A DNA stretch of 64,000 nucleotides from Dongia_B sp035539215 (GTDB lineage: Bacteria; Pseudomonadota; Alphaproteobacteria; Dongiales; Dongiaceae), in assembly GCA_035539215.1 (NCBI GenBank), contig DATLIX010000106.1:1-64000 (forward strand), given 5' to 3'. The position numbers and the translations under genes are program-made. The notes below the pieces were generated by a model that saw nothing but the letters and a program-made list of their open reading frames with translations, made no database searches and had not been told where the DNA came from. Positions 10,270 to 19,491 of this stretch are shown piece by piece (positions within the stretch are counted from its first letter, which is position 1; each line of letters begins with the position of its first letter).

Positions 10270-12189
10270 ATGGTACCGATGGATCGGCGTCGCGATATTC
10301 TCGCTGCACGCCGGCTGTTCTTCGATGGACGGCCGATCGCGCAGGATGTCGTGCCGGTGCCCATTCTGAATTCCTGGCGCCGCTGCAGCGAACGGGGCTT
10401 CGACAGCCACCTGGCACCGCGCCTGGAACCAATCAGCCTGGGTGAAATGCGCCAGGCGATCCAGCGCCATGAAATACTGCAGCGTCTTTGCCGGCCGGAG
10501 ATCGAAGCCCTGCATGCCGAGGCGCAATCGACCGACTGCATCGTTATCCTGACCGATGCCGAGGGGCTGATCCTCGATACCGTGGGCAATCTCGATTTCG
10601 CCGACCGTGCCGCCCAGGTGGCGTTGCGGCCGGGCGTCCCCTGGGCCGAGGCCAGCACCGGCACCAATGCGATCGGCGCCGCGCTGATCGAGGGACAGCC
10701 GATCCGCGTGCATGGCATCGAGCATTTCTTCGAGCCGCATGGATTCCTCAGCTGCTCGGCGGCACCCATCTATGACCCCTTCGGCCAGATCGCCGGCGCG
10801 CTCGACATGTCGGGGCCGGCGCTCGCCAACCAGGATCATGCCCTGGGACTGGTGCGCCTTGCCGTCGACCAGATCGAACATCGTTTTTTCGACAGCGGCT
10901 TCGAGCGCTGCGAGATCCTGCGGTTCCATCGCGAGGCGGGGCTGATCGGCACCACCCAGGAAGGCGTTCTGGCGTTTCAGGAGGGCCGCCTGATTGCCGG
11001 CAACCGGCGCGCCCTCGATCTCCTCGATCTCGACCGCCATGCTTTCGGCCGCCATCTGTTCGCCGATCTTTTCGAGACGCCGCATGGCGAGCGGCAGGCC
11101 AGCGGGGCCGCGGCGCAGCAGCGCCTGCGCAGCCATACCGGCGAGGCCTTCTTTGCCGAGCGCCAGTTGCCCCGGCCTTATCAGCAGGTGCATCTGCCGC
11201 CGCGGCTGCAACGCGTGGCGCCGCCGCGTGAGATCGATCCGATTTTCGACGCGGCGACGGCGGCCGAATTGCAGCGGGCCGTGCGTCTGCTGGAAGCCGA
11301 CATTCCGCTGCTGCTGCGCGGCGAGACCGGCAGCGGCAAGGAGATATTCGCCCGCGCCATTCATCAGAACAGCGCGCGTGCCGAGCGTCCTTTCGTCGCC
11401 GTCAATTGCGCCGCCCTGCCGGAAGGGCTGATCGAATCCGAATTGTTCGGCTACGAGGAGGGCGCCTTCTCGGGGGCGCGGCGGCGCGGCGCCAAGGGCC
11501 TGATCCGCGAGGCGGCCTCCGGCGTGCTGTTCCTGGACGAGATCGGCGACATGCCGCTGGCGCTGCAGTCGCGCCTGCTGCGGGTGCTGCAGGAGCGCGA
11601 GGTGCGGCCGCTGGGCGGGGGGACCGCGAAGCCGGTTGATTTCTGCCTGATCTGTGCCAGCCACCGGGACCTGCGCGAGATGGTGGCGGCCGGCCAGTTC
11701 CGCGCCGATCTCTATTTCCGCATCGCGCAATACACGATGAGCCTGCCGGCCTTGCGCGAGATGGACGACCGGCGTGCCGTCATCGCCCGTATCTGGCAGA
11801 ACCTCGGCACCGGCGCGCGGGTCAGCCTTTCGGCCGCCAGCCTCGATCTGCTGGCGGCTTACGACTGGCCCGGCAATTTCCGCCAGTTGGTGAGCAGCTT
11901 GCGGGCGGTGATCGCGCTGTCGGAGCCGTTGAGCGAGGTGACGCCGGAGATGCTCTCGGCACAATTCCTGCCGCCGGACCTGTTGCCGGCGGAGGTGCAA
12001 TCGCAATCCGGATCGCGGGCGGCGGGTGTCGCGCCGCGGCCGGCGCCGGCAGTGCCGGCCGACGATCTGCGGAACACCCAGCGCGCCGCCATTGAACGGG
12101 TGCTTGCCGAATGCGGCGGCAATGTCAGCCGTGCCGCGCGCCGCCTCGGCATTCACCGCAGCACCATCTACCGGCAACGCGGCGTATAG
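10270..12189 (+). CDS. AcoR-type sigma-54-dependent transcriptional activator
   Basis: 639-residue activator, likely controlling the divergent aldehyde dehydrogenase. The N-terminus has a GAF-like sensor (about residues 75-215, with STGTNAIGAALIEGQPIRVHG typical of AcoR). A AAA+ domain follows with Walker A GETGSGKE near residue 351 and Walker B VLFLDEIGDM. A Fis-type HTH ends the protein (NVSRAARRLGIHRSTIYR). The sigma-54 contact loop reads GAFSGA near residue 398 instead of GAFTGA, a conservative Thr-to-Ser change. The start ATG 10270 sits 5 nt after GGGGAGG; GTG 10264 and ATG 10279 are alternatives. Confidence 0.92.
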   Translation: MVPMDRRRDILAARRLFFDGRPIAQDVVPVPILNSWRRCSERGFDSHLAPRLEPISLGEMRQAIQRHEILQRLCRPEIEALHAEAQSTDCIVILTDAEGLILDTVGNLDFADRAAQVALRPGVPWAEASTGTNAIGAALIEGQPIRVHGIEHFFEPHGFLSCSAAPIYDPFGQIAGALDMSGPALANQDHALGLVRLAVDQIEHRFFDSGFERCEILRFHREAGLIGTTQEGVLAFQEGRLIAGNRRALDLLDLDRHAFGRHLFADLFETPHGERQASGAAAQQRLRSHTGEAFFAERQLPRPYQQVHLPPRLQRVAPPREIDPIFDAATAAELQRAVRLLEADIPLLLRGETGSGKEIFARAIHQNSARAERPFVAVNCAALPEGLIESELFGYEEGAFSGARRRGAKGLIREAASGVLFLDEIGDMPLALQSRLLRVLQEREVRPLGGGTAKPVDFCLICASHRDLREMVAAGQFRADLYFRIAQYTMSLPALREMDDRRAVIARIWQNLGTGARVSLSAASLDLLAAYDWPGNFRQLVSSLRAVIALSEPLSEVTPEMLSAQFLPPDLLPAEVQSQSGSRAAGVAPRPAPAVPADDLRNTQRAAIERVLAECGGNVSRAARRLGIHRSTIYRQRGV

Positions 12190-12197
12190 AGCCGGAT

Positions 12198-12236
12198 CGC
12201 TTTACAGGGAATCGCTTCGCGGTTCCTTGTAAGGCG
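12198..12236. terminator. Possible bidirectional terminator between convergent genes
   Basis: CGCTTTACAGGGAA (12198-12211) can pair with TTCCTTGTAAGGCG (12223-12236) at 12 of 14 positions around an 11-nt loop. It lies between the activator stop and the convergent kinase stop. No strong T tract, so confidence is moderate. Confidence 0.5.
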
Positions 12237-12328
12237 TGAATCCGCCTCTACTCAAAAGTCTGCTCAAAAGATAGAGCGCGATCGTGCCGCGCCCTGAACG
12301 GGACGCGGCGACCGCAGCCGTCGTCGAA

Positions 12329-14008
12329 TTAGCCCCGGGCGATGAAGCGTGACAGCTTGGGTCTTCCGGCAATGTCGCCGCTGGCCAAGGGCGGCTCGAC
12401 GATCCGTTCAAACGGCAGCTGCATGGTGACGCAGGTTCCTTGTCCAGGCTCGCTGGCCACGGAGAGCTGTCCGCCATGGGCTTCCGTCAGGTATTTCGCC
12501 AGCGGCAGGCCAAGCCCGGTTCCCTGGCGCCGCCGGGTATAGACATTGTCGATCTGGCCGAACGGCGTCAGGGCGATGGCGATCTCCGCGCTGCTCATGC
12601 CGATGCCGCTGTCGCTGACATGGATGCGCAGGCCATGCGTGCGATCGACTTCCCAATGCAGGCGGATATGGCCGTCGCGCGGGGTGAATTTGATCGCGTT
12701 CGACAGCAGGTTGATCAGCGCCTGGCTGAGCGCCTGGAGATCGCCGCGAAAGCGCAAGGCGGCGGGGTCGGTCAGTATCGTGGCGGAATCGCCTGTCCCG
12801 CCTGCCGCCTCGTCCGTGGTTGCCGCCTCGACGGATTGTTGCTGATAGAGGCGTATGCCGGCCGCCCGCGCCAGGCTGCCGACCACCTGCATGGCACGGT
12901 GGAGCACGTCGTCGAGGCTGATCACGTCTTCGCTCAGGCGGAACTGGCCGGCCTCGATCTTGGCGAGGTCGAGCACCTCGTTGATGATACCGAGGAGATG
13001 CGTGCCGGCGGCATGGATGTCGCGCAGATAATCGGTCTGCTGCGGGTCGAGCGCGCCGCGATAGCCCAGCGACAGGGCCTCGGACAGGCCGATGATGGCA
13101 TTGAGGGGCGTGCGCAGCTCATGGCTCATATTGGCAAGGAAGTCCGACTTCGCCTGGCTTGCCTGCTCGGCGCGATGCACCGCCTCGCGCAGGCTCTCCG
13201 CCGCACGCTCATGTTCGGTGATATCGGCATAGGTGGCGATCGAGCGGCCATCGGGCAGCGGTCGGTGCGAAATGCGGATGACATGGCCGGAGGTGAGCCG
13301 CAGCGTGAGCGCGCTCGGGCGGCGCGCGGTTGCCATGGCGACGCGGCGCTCGGCCAGCTGGGTTGCGTCGCTGTCGCGGATCAGGCCCAGTCCGACCTTG
13401 AGATCGAGCAGGGCGTAGAGCGACAGGCCGGGCCGCACGACATCGGCCGGCAGGCCGAGGAGATCGAGATAGCGTTGATTGAAGATGACCAGGTTGAGGT
13501 TGGTGTCATAGAGGCAGACGCCTTCGTCGATATTCGACAGCGCGGCATCGATGCGCTTGTTGCGCTCGGCAAGCTCCTCGGTCAGGGCGGCCAGGGCTGA
13601 TTCCCGCTGCTTGCGTTCCGACACGTCGCGCAGGCTGCCGAGGAAATAACGCCGCCCGACCATCTGCAGCGGCACCACGCGCAGGTCAAGGGGCAGGGAA
13701 CGGCCATTCTTCGCGAGGCCCGTCACCTCGCGCGAGCGGCCGACGATATGCGGCTGCCGGGTTTCGAGATAGCGCCGCACATAGCCGGCATGCTGGGCGG
13801 CGACCTCGGTCGCCATCAGCTTTTCCACGCGCCGGCCCAGCACTTCATCGGGGCGATAGCCGAACAGCTGGCTGGCGCCCGGCGAGAAATAGCGGATCGT
13901 CGATCGCTCATCCATCACCACGATGGCTTCCGACAGCGATGCCACCAAAGCGGCGAAGAAGCTTTCCGGCAAGGCCTCGTCCGGCGCCGGCTGATGGGGT
14001 GGCTTCAT
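12329..14008 (-). CDS. Soluble PAS-PAS sensor histidine kinase
   Basis: 559-residue kinase with no membrane helix. Domains in order: PAS (about 20-130), PAS_7-like (about 155-265, NIDEGVCLYDTNLNLVIFNQRY), HisKA with phosphoacceptor His296 in FLANMSHELRTPLN, and HATPase_c with N box LINLLSNAIKF, G1 DSGIGM and G2 GTGLGL. No receiver domain or adjacent response regulator is seen, so it is an orphan kinase. The start ATG opens the domain with little spare sequence. It lies upstream of nothing obvious in its operon and converges with the AcoR-type gene. Confidence 0.92.
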   Translation of the reverse strand: MKPPHQPAPDEALPESFFAALVASLSEAIVVMDERSTIRYFSPGASQLFGYRPDEVLGRRVEKLMATEVAAQHAGYVRRYLETRQPHIVGRSREVTGLAKNGRSLPLDLRVVPLQMVGRRYFLGSLRDVSERKQRESALAALTEELAERNKRIDAALSNIDEGVCLYDTNLNLVIFNQRYLDLLGLPADVVRPGLSLYALLDLKVGLGLIRDSDATQLAERRVAMATARRPSALTLRLTSGHVIRISHRPLPDGRSIATYADITEHERAAESLREAVHRAEQASQAKSDFLANMSHELRTPLNAIIGLSEALSLGYRGALDPQQTDYLRDIHAAGTHLLGIINEVLDLAKIEAGQFRLSEDVISLDDVLHRAMQVVGSLARAAGIRLYQQQSVEAATTDEAAGGTGDSATILTDPAALRFRGDLQALSQALINLLSNAIKFTPRDGHIRLHWEVDRTHGLRIHVSDSGIGMSSAEIAIALTPFGQIDNVYTRRRQGTGLGLPLAKYLTEAHGGQLSVASEPGQGTCVTMQLPFERIVEPPLASGDIAGRPKLSRFIARG

Positions 14009-14190
14009 GCGCCCTTCCGCCTGCCTTTCGCCGTTCGCGCTTCCGTCAAGGCGGCAAATGTTCTCGCTGTATCCGGCATTGCCGCATTTGCCGCCATTCG
14101 CGCGCCTGTCATCGCCAACGGGCCTGTCATCGCCAACTCCGCTCTGCCTGCATCACGTCCCGGCGGCATCGCCTGCCAATATGCCGTCCG

Positions 14191-15588
14191 CTACATCGCT
14201 ACCGGTTCGTCGCGCACGCGATCGAAGAAGCGGCGCATGCTGCTGCCCAGGCCGCTGGTCCGCTGCTGCAGGTCATCGGCGGTCTGGCGCATGGTGGTGG
14301 CAACGCGGCTGGTCAAGGCGACGGCCTCGGCGACCTCGCTCATATTGCTGGCGACGTGATTGGTGTGATCGGCCGCCTGCTGCACGCTGCGGGCGATCTC
14401 GCCGGTGGCCAATTGCTGCTCCTCGACCGCGGCGGCAATGCCCTGGGCGACCTCGCGCAGCTGGCTGACGATGCTGGACAGCATCTGGATGGCCGAGACC
14501 GACTGGTCCGCCGCCTGCTGGATGCTGGCGACCTGCGTCTCGATCTCGCCGGTCGCACCTGCGGTCTGCGAAGCGAGGCCCTTGACCTCGGAGGCGACGA
14601 CGGTGAAGCCCTTGCCGGCATTGCCGGCGCGTGCGGCTTCGATCGTCGCGTTGAGGGCGAGGAGATTGGTCTGGGCGGCGATCTCGTTGATCAGGTCGAG
14701 TACCGAGCCGATATGCGTCGCCGCCTTCTGCAACGCCCGCGACAGGCTGTCCGAGGTCTCCATGGCGGCGGAGGCCTGGGCGGTGATGCGGGTCGATTCC
14801 GTCACCTGCCGGCTGATCTCGCTGATCGATCCCGCCAGCTGTTCCGCCGCCGAAGCCGCCATGGCGACATCCTTGGCGGCGCCGGCGGAGGCCTGGACGA
14901 TGCTGTTGACGCGGCCGTCGGTTTCGCCGGCGCTGCCGCTGAGATCGCGTGCGGTCGCTTCGATCCGCGCCGCGGCCGTCTGCAATTCATGCAGCACCTG
15001 CTGCATCTCGCCGTCGAAGCTGCCGATCTCGTCTTCCAAAGCGCGCTGCCGCTGCAGGCGATCCTCGATCAGCGCCTGCTGATAGGCGAGGACGGCGACG
15101 CCGATATCGATCAGCAGCATCTTCATGGTCGCGGCCGCGAGTTTTCCTTGCCGCGATTTGGGCCGCGATTTCGTGCCGTTCAACTTGAAGCCGCCCCAGC
15201 CGCGGCGGCTGTCGGTTTTCTGCGCCAATTCTGTTAGCGCGATCATCAACGGACCATAGCCGGCGACATACCAGAACGGATCTAGGCCGATGCGGTTATG
15301 TGTGCGGCCGACGGTCGTTGCGCTGGCAAAATAGCTGTCACTGAAATTGCCGGTGAACAGCTGCCGCCAATGCTCGGTCTGCGCTGCCTTCAAGCGCTGT
15401 GTCTGCCCCGCCGCTTTGCCGGAGAGCTGTGGGATGGCCGTGATGCGGGCAAAGAAGGCATCCAGGAGATGCGGCAGATTCTGCTCGACGATTGGCCAGA
15501 ACGCTTGCACGTCGCGGCGGTCGTCTTCGCTGAAATCCAGTAATTTCAGGCGTTCCTCGAGATGTTCAACATGTTGCGCTTGTGCCAA
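14191..15588 (-). CDS. Globin-coupled chemoreceptor (HemAT type)
   Basis: 465-residue soluble receptor. Residues 1-165 are a protoglobin sensor: the F-helix-like segment GRTHNRIGLDPFWYVAGY carries the probable proximal haem ligand His97, equivalent to the His-x-x-IGL motif of HemAT. A basic linker (RRGWGGFKLNGTKSRPKSRQGK) follows, then a methyl-accepting signalling domain (about 180-440) with NEIAAQTNLLALNATIEAARAG. No transmembrane helix is present, so it is a cytoplasmic oxygen (or NO/CO) sensor signalling to CheA/CheW encoded elsewhere. It is transcribed away from the LuxR/PAS regulator across a 474-bp gap. Confidence 0.93.
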   Translation of the reverse strand: MAQAQHVEHLEERLKLLDFSEDDRRDVQAFWPIVEQNLPHLLDAFFARITAIPQLSGKAAGQTQRLKAAQTEHWRQLFTGNFSDSYFASATTVGRTHNRIGLDPFWYVAGYGPLMIALTELAQKTDSRRGWGGFKLNGTKSRPKSRQGKLAAATMKMLLIDIGVAVLAYQQALIEDRLQRQRALEDEIGSFDGEMQQVLHELQTAAARIEATARDLSGSAGETDGRVNSIVQASAGAAKDVAMAASAAEQLAGSISEISRQVTESTRITAQASAAMETSDSLSRALQKAATHIGSVLDLINEIAAQTNLLALNATIEAARAGNAGKGFTVVASEVKGLASQTAGATGEIETQVASIQQAADQSVSAIQMLSSIVSQLREVAQGIAAAVEEQQLATGEIARSVQQAADHTNHVASNMSEVAEAVALTSRVATTMRQTADDLQQRTSGLGSSMRRFFDRVRDEPVAM

Positions 15589-16062
15589 TACGTTGCCCCC
15601 CAGACTGAAACGGATACGGCCGTCGGACCTATCGATCGATTTTTATTTGCGCGGCACGTTCCTTGGCATTGCGGTCCCAATATTGCCTCGGCGTATTGCC
15701 TCGGCCGGTCCCGACCATCGCCAGAGGCTTTTCTTCAATCGGCAGAGTGAACCGAATTTGACTTAATAATCTGCCGCTCTTTATCGAAGACAATAGCTAA
15801 TGGCGGCGTACACCGCGTATAACGAACTGGCCATGATGATTGGTTTTGGTTCTATTGCCGCAGGCGGACTACATATCCGATGATCTTGCCAAGGGCATTG
15901 GCGGCCCCTATCTATTTTGGTCCTGTCGTCAGGGGCTGCAGCAAGGCGATTGCGAGCGCTGAGTTGTCGAGGTGTTCGGCGGGTAGATGATCGTGAGCCG
16001 AGGGCCAGGCGGCTCGAATAGGCGTTGATGCCGAAGCCTCGCTGTGGGATGAGAATTGCGTC
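15589..16062. other. 474-bp divergent intergenic region
   Basis: Holds the promoters of the globin-coupled chemoreceptor (minus strand) and the LuxR/PAS regulator (plus strand). It is less GC-rich than its surroundings. I see no convincing gene, repeat or named regulator site in it. Confidence 0.6.
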
Positions 16063-17208
16063 ATGTCCAAGAAGGAAATAAAGATCCAGCCAGTCGCCTC
16101 GGCGCGGAAGGTCCTGCATCTTTGTCCACCTACGATCGAGCAGGAAGCCCTGCAGCAAATGCTGATGGCGCGGATCCCCGACGTAACCGTGCTGTCCGCC
16201 TTCACGGTCGGTGAAGCCCTGGAACTGCTGCAGGACCAGCCCGACATCGATTTACTGCTTTTCCTCGATCATGCGGCGGATTTCGGCGGCACCTCGCTGG
16301 TTGTCGGCGCACGAACGGCCAATCCCGGCATCGTCGTCGCGGTTTACGGCCATCTCGCGACGGTCGACACACAGCGCTGGATTGATGTGGGCTGCGACGG
16401 GCTGATCGCGCGCGACATGATACCCGCGCGGTTCGTTGCCGCCGTGGAATTCGTTCTGGGCGGCAATCGCTATGTGTCGCCGGAACTGGTCGCCGTCGGC
16501 ACCGGCGATGACGGCTGCGCCTTCCTGGCGACCTGCGGCTGGGGACACCCGCTGCTGGAGAAACTGCCGGTCGGCGTGCTGATGATTCAGGGTGAGCGGA
16601 TCATCTATGCCAACAAGACGGCGACCGATATCACCGCCCATAGCACCGGCGAATTGTTGCGCATGCGGGTCGGCCAGTTGATCAGCGAGCCGCATCGTCC
16701 CTTCATGCGCGAGCGCATGGAATTATGGCATCGCGGCCATCCGGTCGATCCGCTGCTGGTGCTCGCCATCAAGGCCGGCGGTGTCCTGCGCTGGATTTCC
16801 GCGCGGCAATGCCAGATGTCGGTGGCCGGCACCCCGACCATCGTTTCCACCATCAGCGATCTGACGCCGCATCTTGGCGGCGCCTTCACGCAGCAGATGC
16901 TGGCAATGTCGCCGATCGACCTGATCGGGCTCGATTTCGTGCCGCTGCTAACCGGCAAGCCCATGGCCGGCATGCCGGCGATGAGCAAGCTCGGCGTCGC
17001 CGAGACAGCCGGCCCCCTCTTGACCCGGCGCCAGCATCAGGTGCTTGAGCATCTCGCGGTCGGCGCCACCAACAAAGAGATCGCCAAGCGGCTCGGCATC
17101 AGCGAAGCAACGGCCAAGCTGCATGTGCACCGTACCTTGCGGGCGCTGGGTGCGGTCAGCCGGACCGAAGCGGCTTCGATCGCGCGCTCGACCGGCTTGC
17201 TGTCCTGA
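16063..17208 (+). CDS. LuxR-type regulator with pseudo-receiver and PAS domain
   Basis: 381-residue regulator. Residues 15-145 resemble a NarL receiver in layout (ending GLIARDM...FVLGGNRYVSPEL), but the acidic pair is replaced by CPP and the conserved Lys by Arg, so it is probably not phosphorylated in the usual way. A PAS-like segment follows (PVGVLMIQGERIIYANKTA, about 170-280). The C-terminus is a LuxR HTH (LTRRQHQVLEHLAVGATNKEIAKRLGISEATAKLHVHRTL in two parts). No luxI neighbour and no autoinducer domain, so quorum sensing is not implied. The ATG at 16063 has a weak ribosome site. Confidence 0.86.
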   Translation: MSKKEIKIQPVASARKVLHLCPPTIEQEALQQMLMARIPDVTVLSAFTVGEALELLQDQPDIDLLLFLDHAADFGGTSLVVGARTANPGIVVAVYGHLATVDTQRWIDVGCDGLIARDMIPARFVAAVEFVLGGNRYVSPELVAVGTGDDGCAFLATCGWGHPLLEKLPVGVLMIQGERIIYANKTATDITAHSTGELLRMRVGQLISEPHRPFMRERMELWHRGHPVDPLLVLAIKAGGVLRWISARQCQMSVAGTPTIVSTISDLTPHLGGAFTQQMLAMSPIDLIGLDFVPLLTGKPMAGMPAMSKLGVAETAGPLLTRRQHQVLEHLAVGATNKEIAKRLGISEATAKLHVHRTLRALGAVSRTEAASIARSTGLLS

Positions 17209-17243
17209 AATGCCCCAGCATTCACCCGTTGCCGTGACAGTGG

Positions 17244-18491
17244 TCAGGCAGCGCTGGCAAGCAGGATTTTGCCGGCGCTGACATAATGCCGGGGATGGAC
17301 GATGGCATGTTGTTGCGCGGCATGCAGGTCGCGCAGCCGCCGCTGCAGCGGCGAGGTGTCATAGAGTGCTGCCCCGCCGCCCAGCAGGAAACAGGCATCG
17401 GCAATGCGGACACAGGTGGCGGCGATCCAGGCCGCGACCTGCCTGCCTTGTATCAGCAGGGCTTCGGTCTTCAAGGTTCGGTCAAGCGCATGGCGCCAAT
17501 GGCTGGCCGCCTGCACCTGGAGAAGAGCACGCGCAGCCTGCAGGTCGGCGGCGATGCGGCCGATTTCGGCCTGGAAGATTTCCGACTGCCGCATGGCGAC
17601 GGGTGCTCGCACCTGCTGCCGGCCGGTATTGGCAAGTGCCACGATGTCATCCAGCGCCCCTTCCGCCATGCCGACATTGATGGCACCGATCAGGAACGGC
17701 AACAGATGCAGCACGGCCTGATAGAGCGGGCCTGTTTCGCAGGGAGTGCCGGTCTCGGCGTCGAAGAAATTCGTGGTCGAAACCAGTTTCTCCCGCAGCA
17801 TCACGTGATGGCTGCCGCTGCCTTTGAGGCCGGCGGTGTGCCAGGTATCCTCGATCTGCCAGTCCCGCGCCGGCAAAAAAACGCCTTTGACGATGGGCGG
17901 AATGTCGGCGGGCGGATTCTCGGAGGTTTTCCCCCCGGTGGGTGACTCCACGCCGCGCAGACCCGTGGCGCCGGCCGGTCCGGGCAGCGGCCTGCCTTCC
18001 GCCGTCATGACGCAAAGGCCGAAAATCCAGTCAGCATGCTGGCAGCCGCTGGCGAAGGGCCAGCTTCCGCTGACGCGCCAGCCGGTTTCCGCCGCTTCGG
18101 CCTTGCCGGCGGGGATGGCGGTGCCGGCAAGGATCACATCCGGACCATGCCGATAGATCTGCTCATAGGTTTCACGCGGCAGCAGCGGCGCGAAGAGCGC
18201 CGAGCCGCTGCCGATCATCGCCGCCCAGCCGAGCGAGCCATCGATGCGGCCAAGTGCCCTGATCACCTCCAATGCTGCCGGCAGCTCGAGCTCCAGGCCG
18301 CCGAGGGGCGCCGGTGTGAACATGCGAAAGACGCCGATCGATCGCAGCACCTCCACGAGATCGCGGGGTATCTGCCGGGCCGCCTCGATCTCAGCGGCAC
18401 GGGCAGCGATGCCGGGCGCCAGTGCCTGGATGTCGGCGAGCATCCGGGCGGCGACGGGAGGGTGGGGCGGTGACGATGCGAGAGCCATCAT
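17244..18491 (-). CDS. Acyl-CoA dehydrogenase-fold flavin enzyme (group D monooxygenase-like)
   Basis: About 415 residues. The N-terminal helical region (RQIPRDLVEVLRSIGVFRMFTPAPLGG), the central beta region (DTWHTAGLKGSGSHHVML) and the C-terminal helices match the Acyl-CoA_dh_2 family. That family includes FMN/FAD-dependent hydroxylases such as HpaB-like and DszC-like enzymes, and some dehydrogenases. GSGSHHV is the typical active-site stretch. A flavin reductase partner is not adjacent, and the substrate is unknown. The start is uncertain: ATG 18491 (used), 18488 or 18512 are possible; the longer frame to 18611 looks non-homologous. Confidence 0.82.
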   Translation of the reverse strand: MMALASSPPHPPVAARMLADIQALAPGIAARAAEIEAARQIPRDLVEVLRSIGVFRMFTPAPLGGLELELPAALEVIRALGRIDGSLGWAAMIGSGSALFAPLLPRETYEQIYRHGPDVILAGTAIPAGKAEAAETGWRVSGSWPFASGCQHADWIFGLCVMTAEGRPLPGPAGATGLRGVESPTGGKTSENPPADIPPIVKGVFLPARDWQIEDTWHTAGLKGSGSHHVMLREKLVSTTNFFDAETGTPCETGPLYQAVLHLLPFLIGAINVGMAEGALDDIVALANTGRQQVRAPVAMRQSEIFQAEIGRIAADLQAARALLQVQAASHWRHALDRTLKTEALLIQGRQVAAWIAATCVRIADACFLLGGGAALYDTSPLQRRLRDLHAAQQHAIVHPRHYVSAGKILLASAA

Positions 18492-18651
18492 GCGGGCAAT
18501 ATGGCGAGGCATTATTCGGCGGATCAAGAAATTTGCGGCTACGGATGTAACATCAGCCCTGCATGAAATCATGAATGCAACCGCCGCCATCGATGCTGCA
18601 ACGATCGCCATCTCGCCGGCCGCCAGGGCACGGCGTCCATGCCGTCCCGGG

Positions 18652-19287
18652 TCAGCGGCCGAAATCGCCGCCGATCGGCGTGGTGCCGGCCATCATATGG
18701 GCCGCGAGGTCATCATCCGATTGCGGGTCGGCCAGGTTGGGGCCGAAGATGCCGCCGAACAGGGCGAAGGCGACCTTCGCCGGTCCCGCGCTGCCGTCGG
18801 TGGTATCGCGCGGCGCCGTGGCATCGCCGCGCATCAGCGGCAGGAATACCAGTTCGAAGCGCAGATAGGTCTTGTCGATGAGATAGGGGACGCCCTGCAC
18901 GGCGAAGGGCTGGCGCGTTTCCACCACCCGATCGAAGACGGGATACCAGCGATGGGCAAACACCGCGCCGAAATCCGACATATGCCCCCGGGTGACATGG
19001 GACATGCTGAAATCTTCGCCGATCCGTGTGCCGATATAGCGGAACAGCACATCATAGGGACGATAGGGGTTATCGTGGCGGTCGTATTCGATGAGGCAGA
19101 GATGAGGCAGGAGATGCGGCACATCGGCCGGTTCGAACTGGTCGCGGCCCGGCAGGCCGTCCTGTTTCGGCCAAGCCTGCCAATGCCCCAGCAGCTCGCG
19201 CAATTTCGCCTCGGTCGGCGTCGGCGAAATCGTCAAGCTCGGCGATTCCAGCAACGGGCTTCCCGCTGCCGACGGCATAGCGCTCAT
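18652..19287 (-). CDS. PAS_5-family protein
   Basis: 211-residue cytosolic protein of the PAS_5 family (DUF-type PAS fold common in Rhodospirillales). Typical features are LLGHWQAWPKQDGLPGRDQFEP, then PHLCLIEYDRHDNPYRPYDVLFRYIGTRI, and a later VFLPLMRGDA segment. The ATG at 19287 follows GGGGA. Function is unknown; ligand binding is inferred from the fold only. A second family member lies at 58116-58640 in this window. The rest of the divergent spacer (19288-19491) shows nothing notable. Confidence 0.82.
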   Translation of the reverse strand: MSAMPSAAGSPLLESPSLTISPTPTEAKLRELLGHWQAWPKQDGLPGRDQFEPADVPHLLPHLCLIEYDRHDNPYRPYDVLFRYIGTRIGEDFSMSHVTRGHMSDFGAVFAHRWYPVFDRVVETRQPFAVQGVPYLIDKTYLRFELVFLPLMRGDATAPRDTTDGSAGPAKVAFALFGGIFGPNLADPQSDDDLAAHMMAGTTPIGGDFGR

Positions 19288-19491
19288 TGATCCCCCAACC
19301 GCTCGGCTCAGCGTATAACGGGTCGTTAAATAATGGGCGATGTTAACGGCACCCGCAAGATTTGGCCAGCAATGTCGCAATCATGACATGGCTATCATTA
19401 GAGATATTTCGTTACAGGCGGGTGATGCCGAACAAGGCGGAACGGAACAAGCGCGACAAAACTTGCGGCCCTCTCCTCTTATGGGGCCCGC

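Noticed and set aside
15781..16158. Minus-strand frame across the LuxR start
   Set aside because: Overlaps a supported gene and has no recognisable product.
16063..17208. LuxR-type regulator as a quorum-sensing receptor
   Set aside because: Has pseudo-receiver and PAS domains instead of an autoinducer domain; no luxI-like gene nearby.
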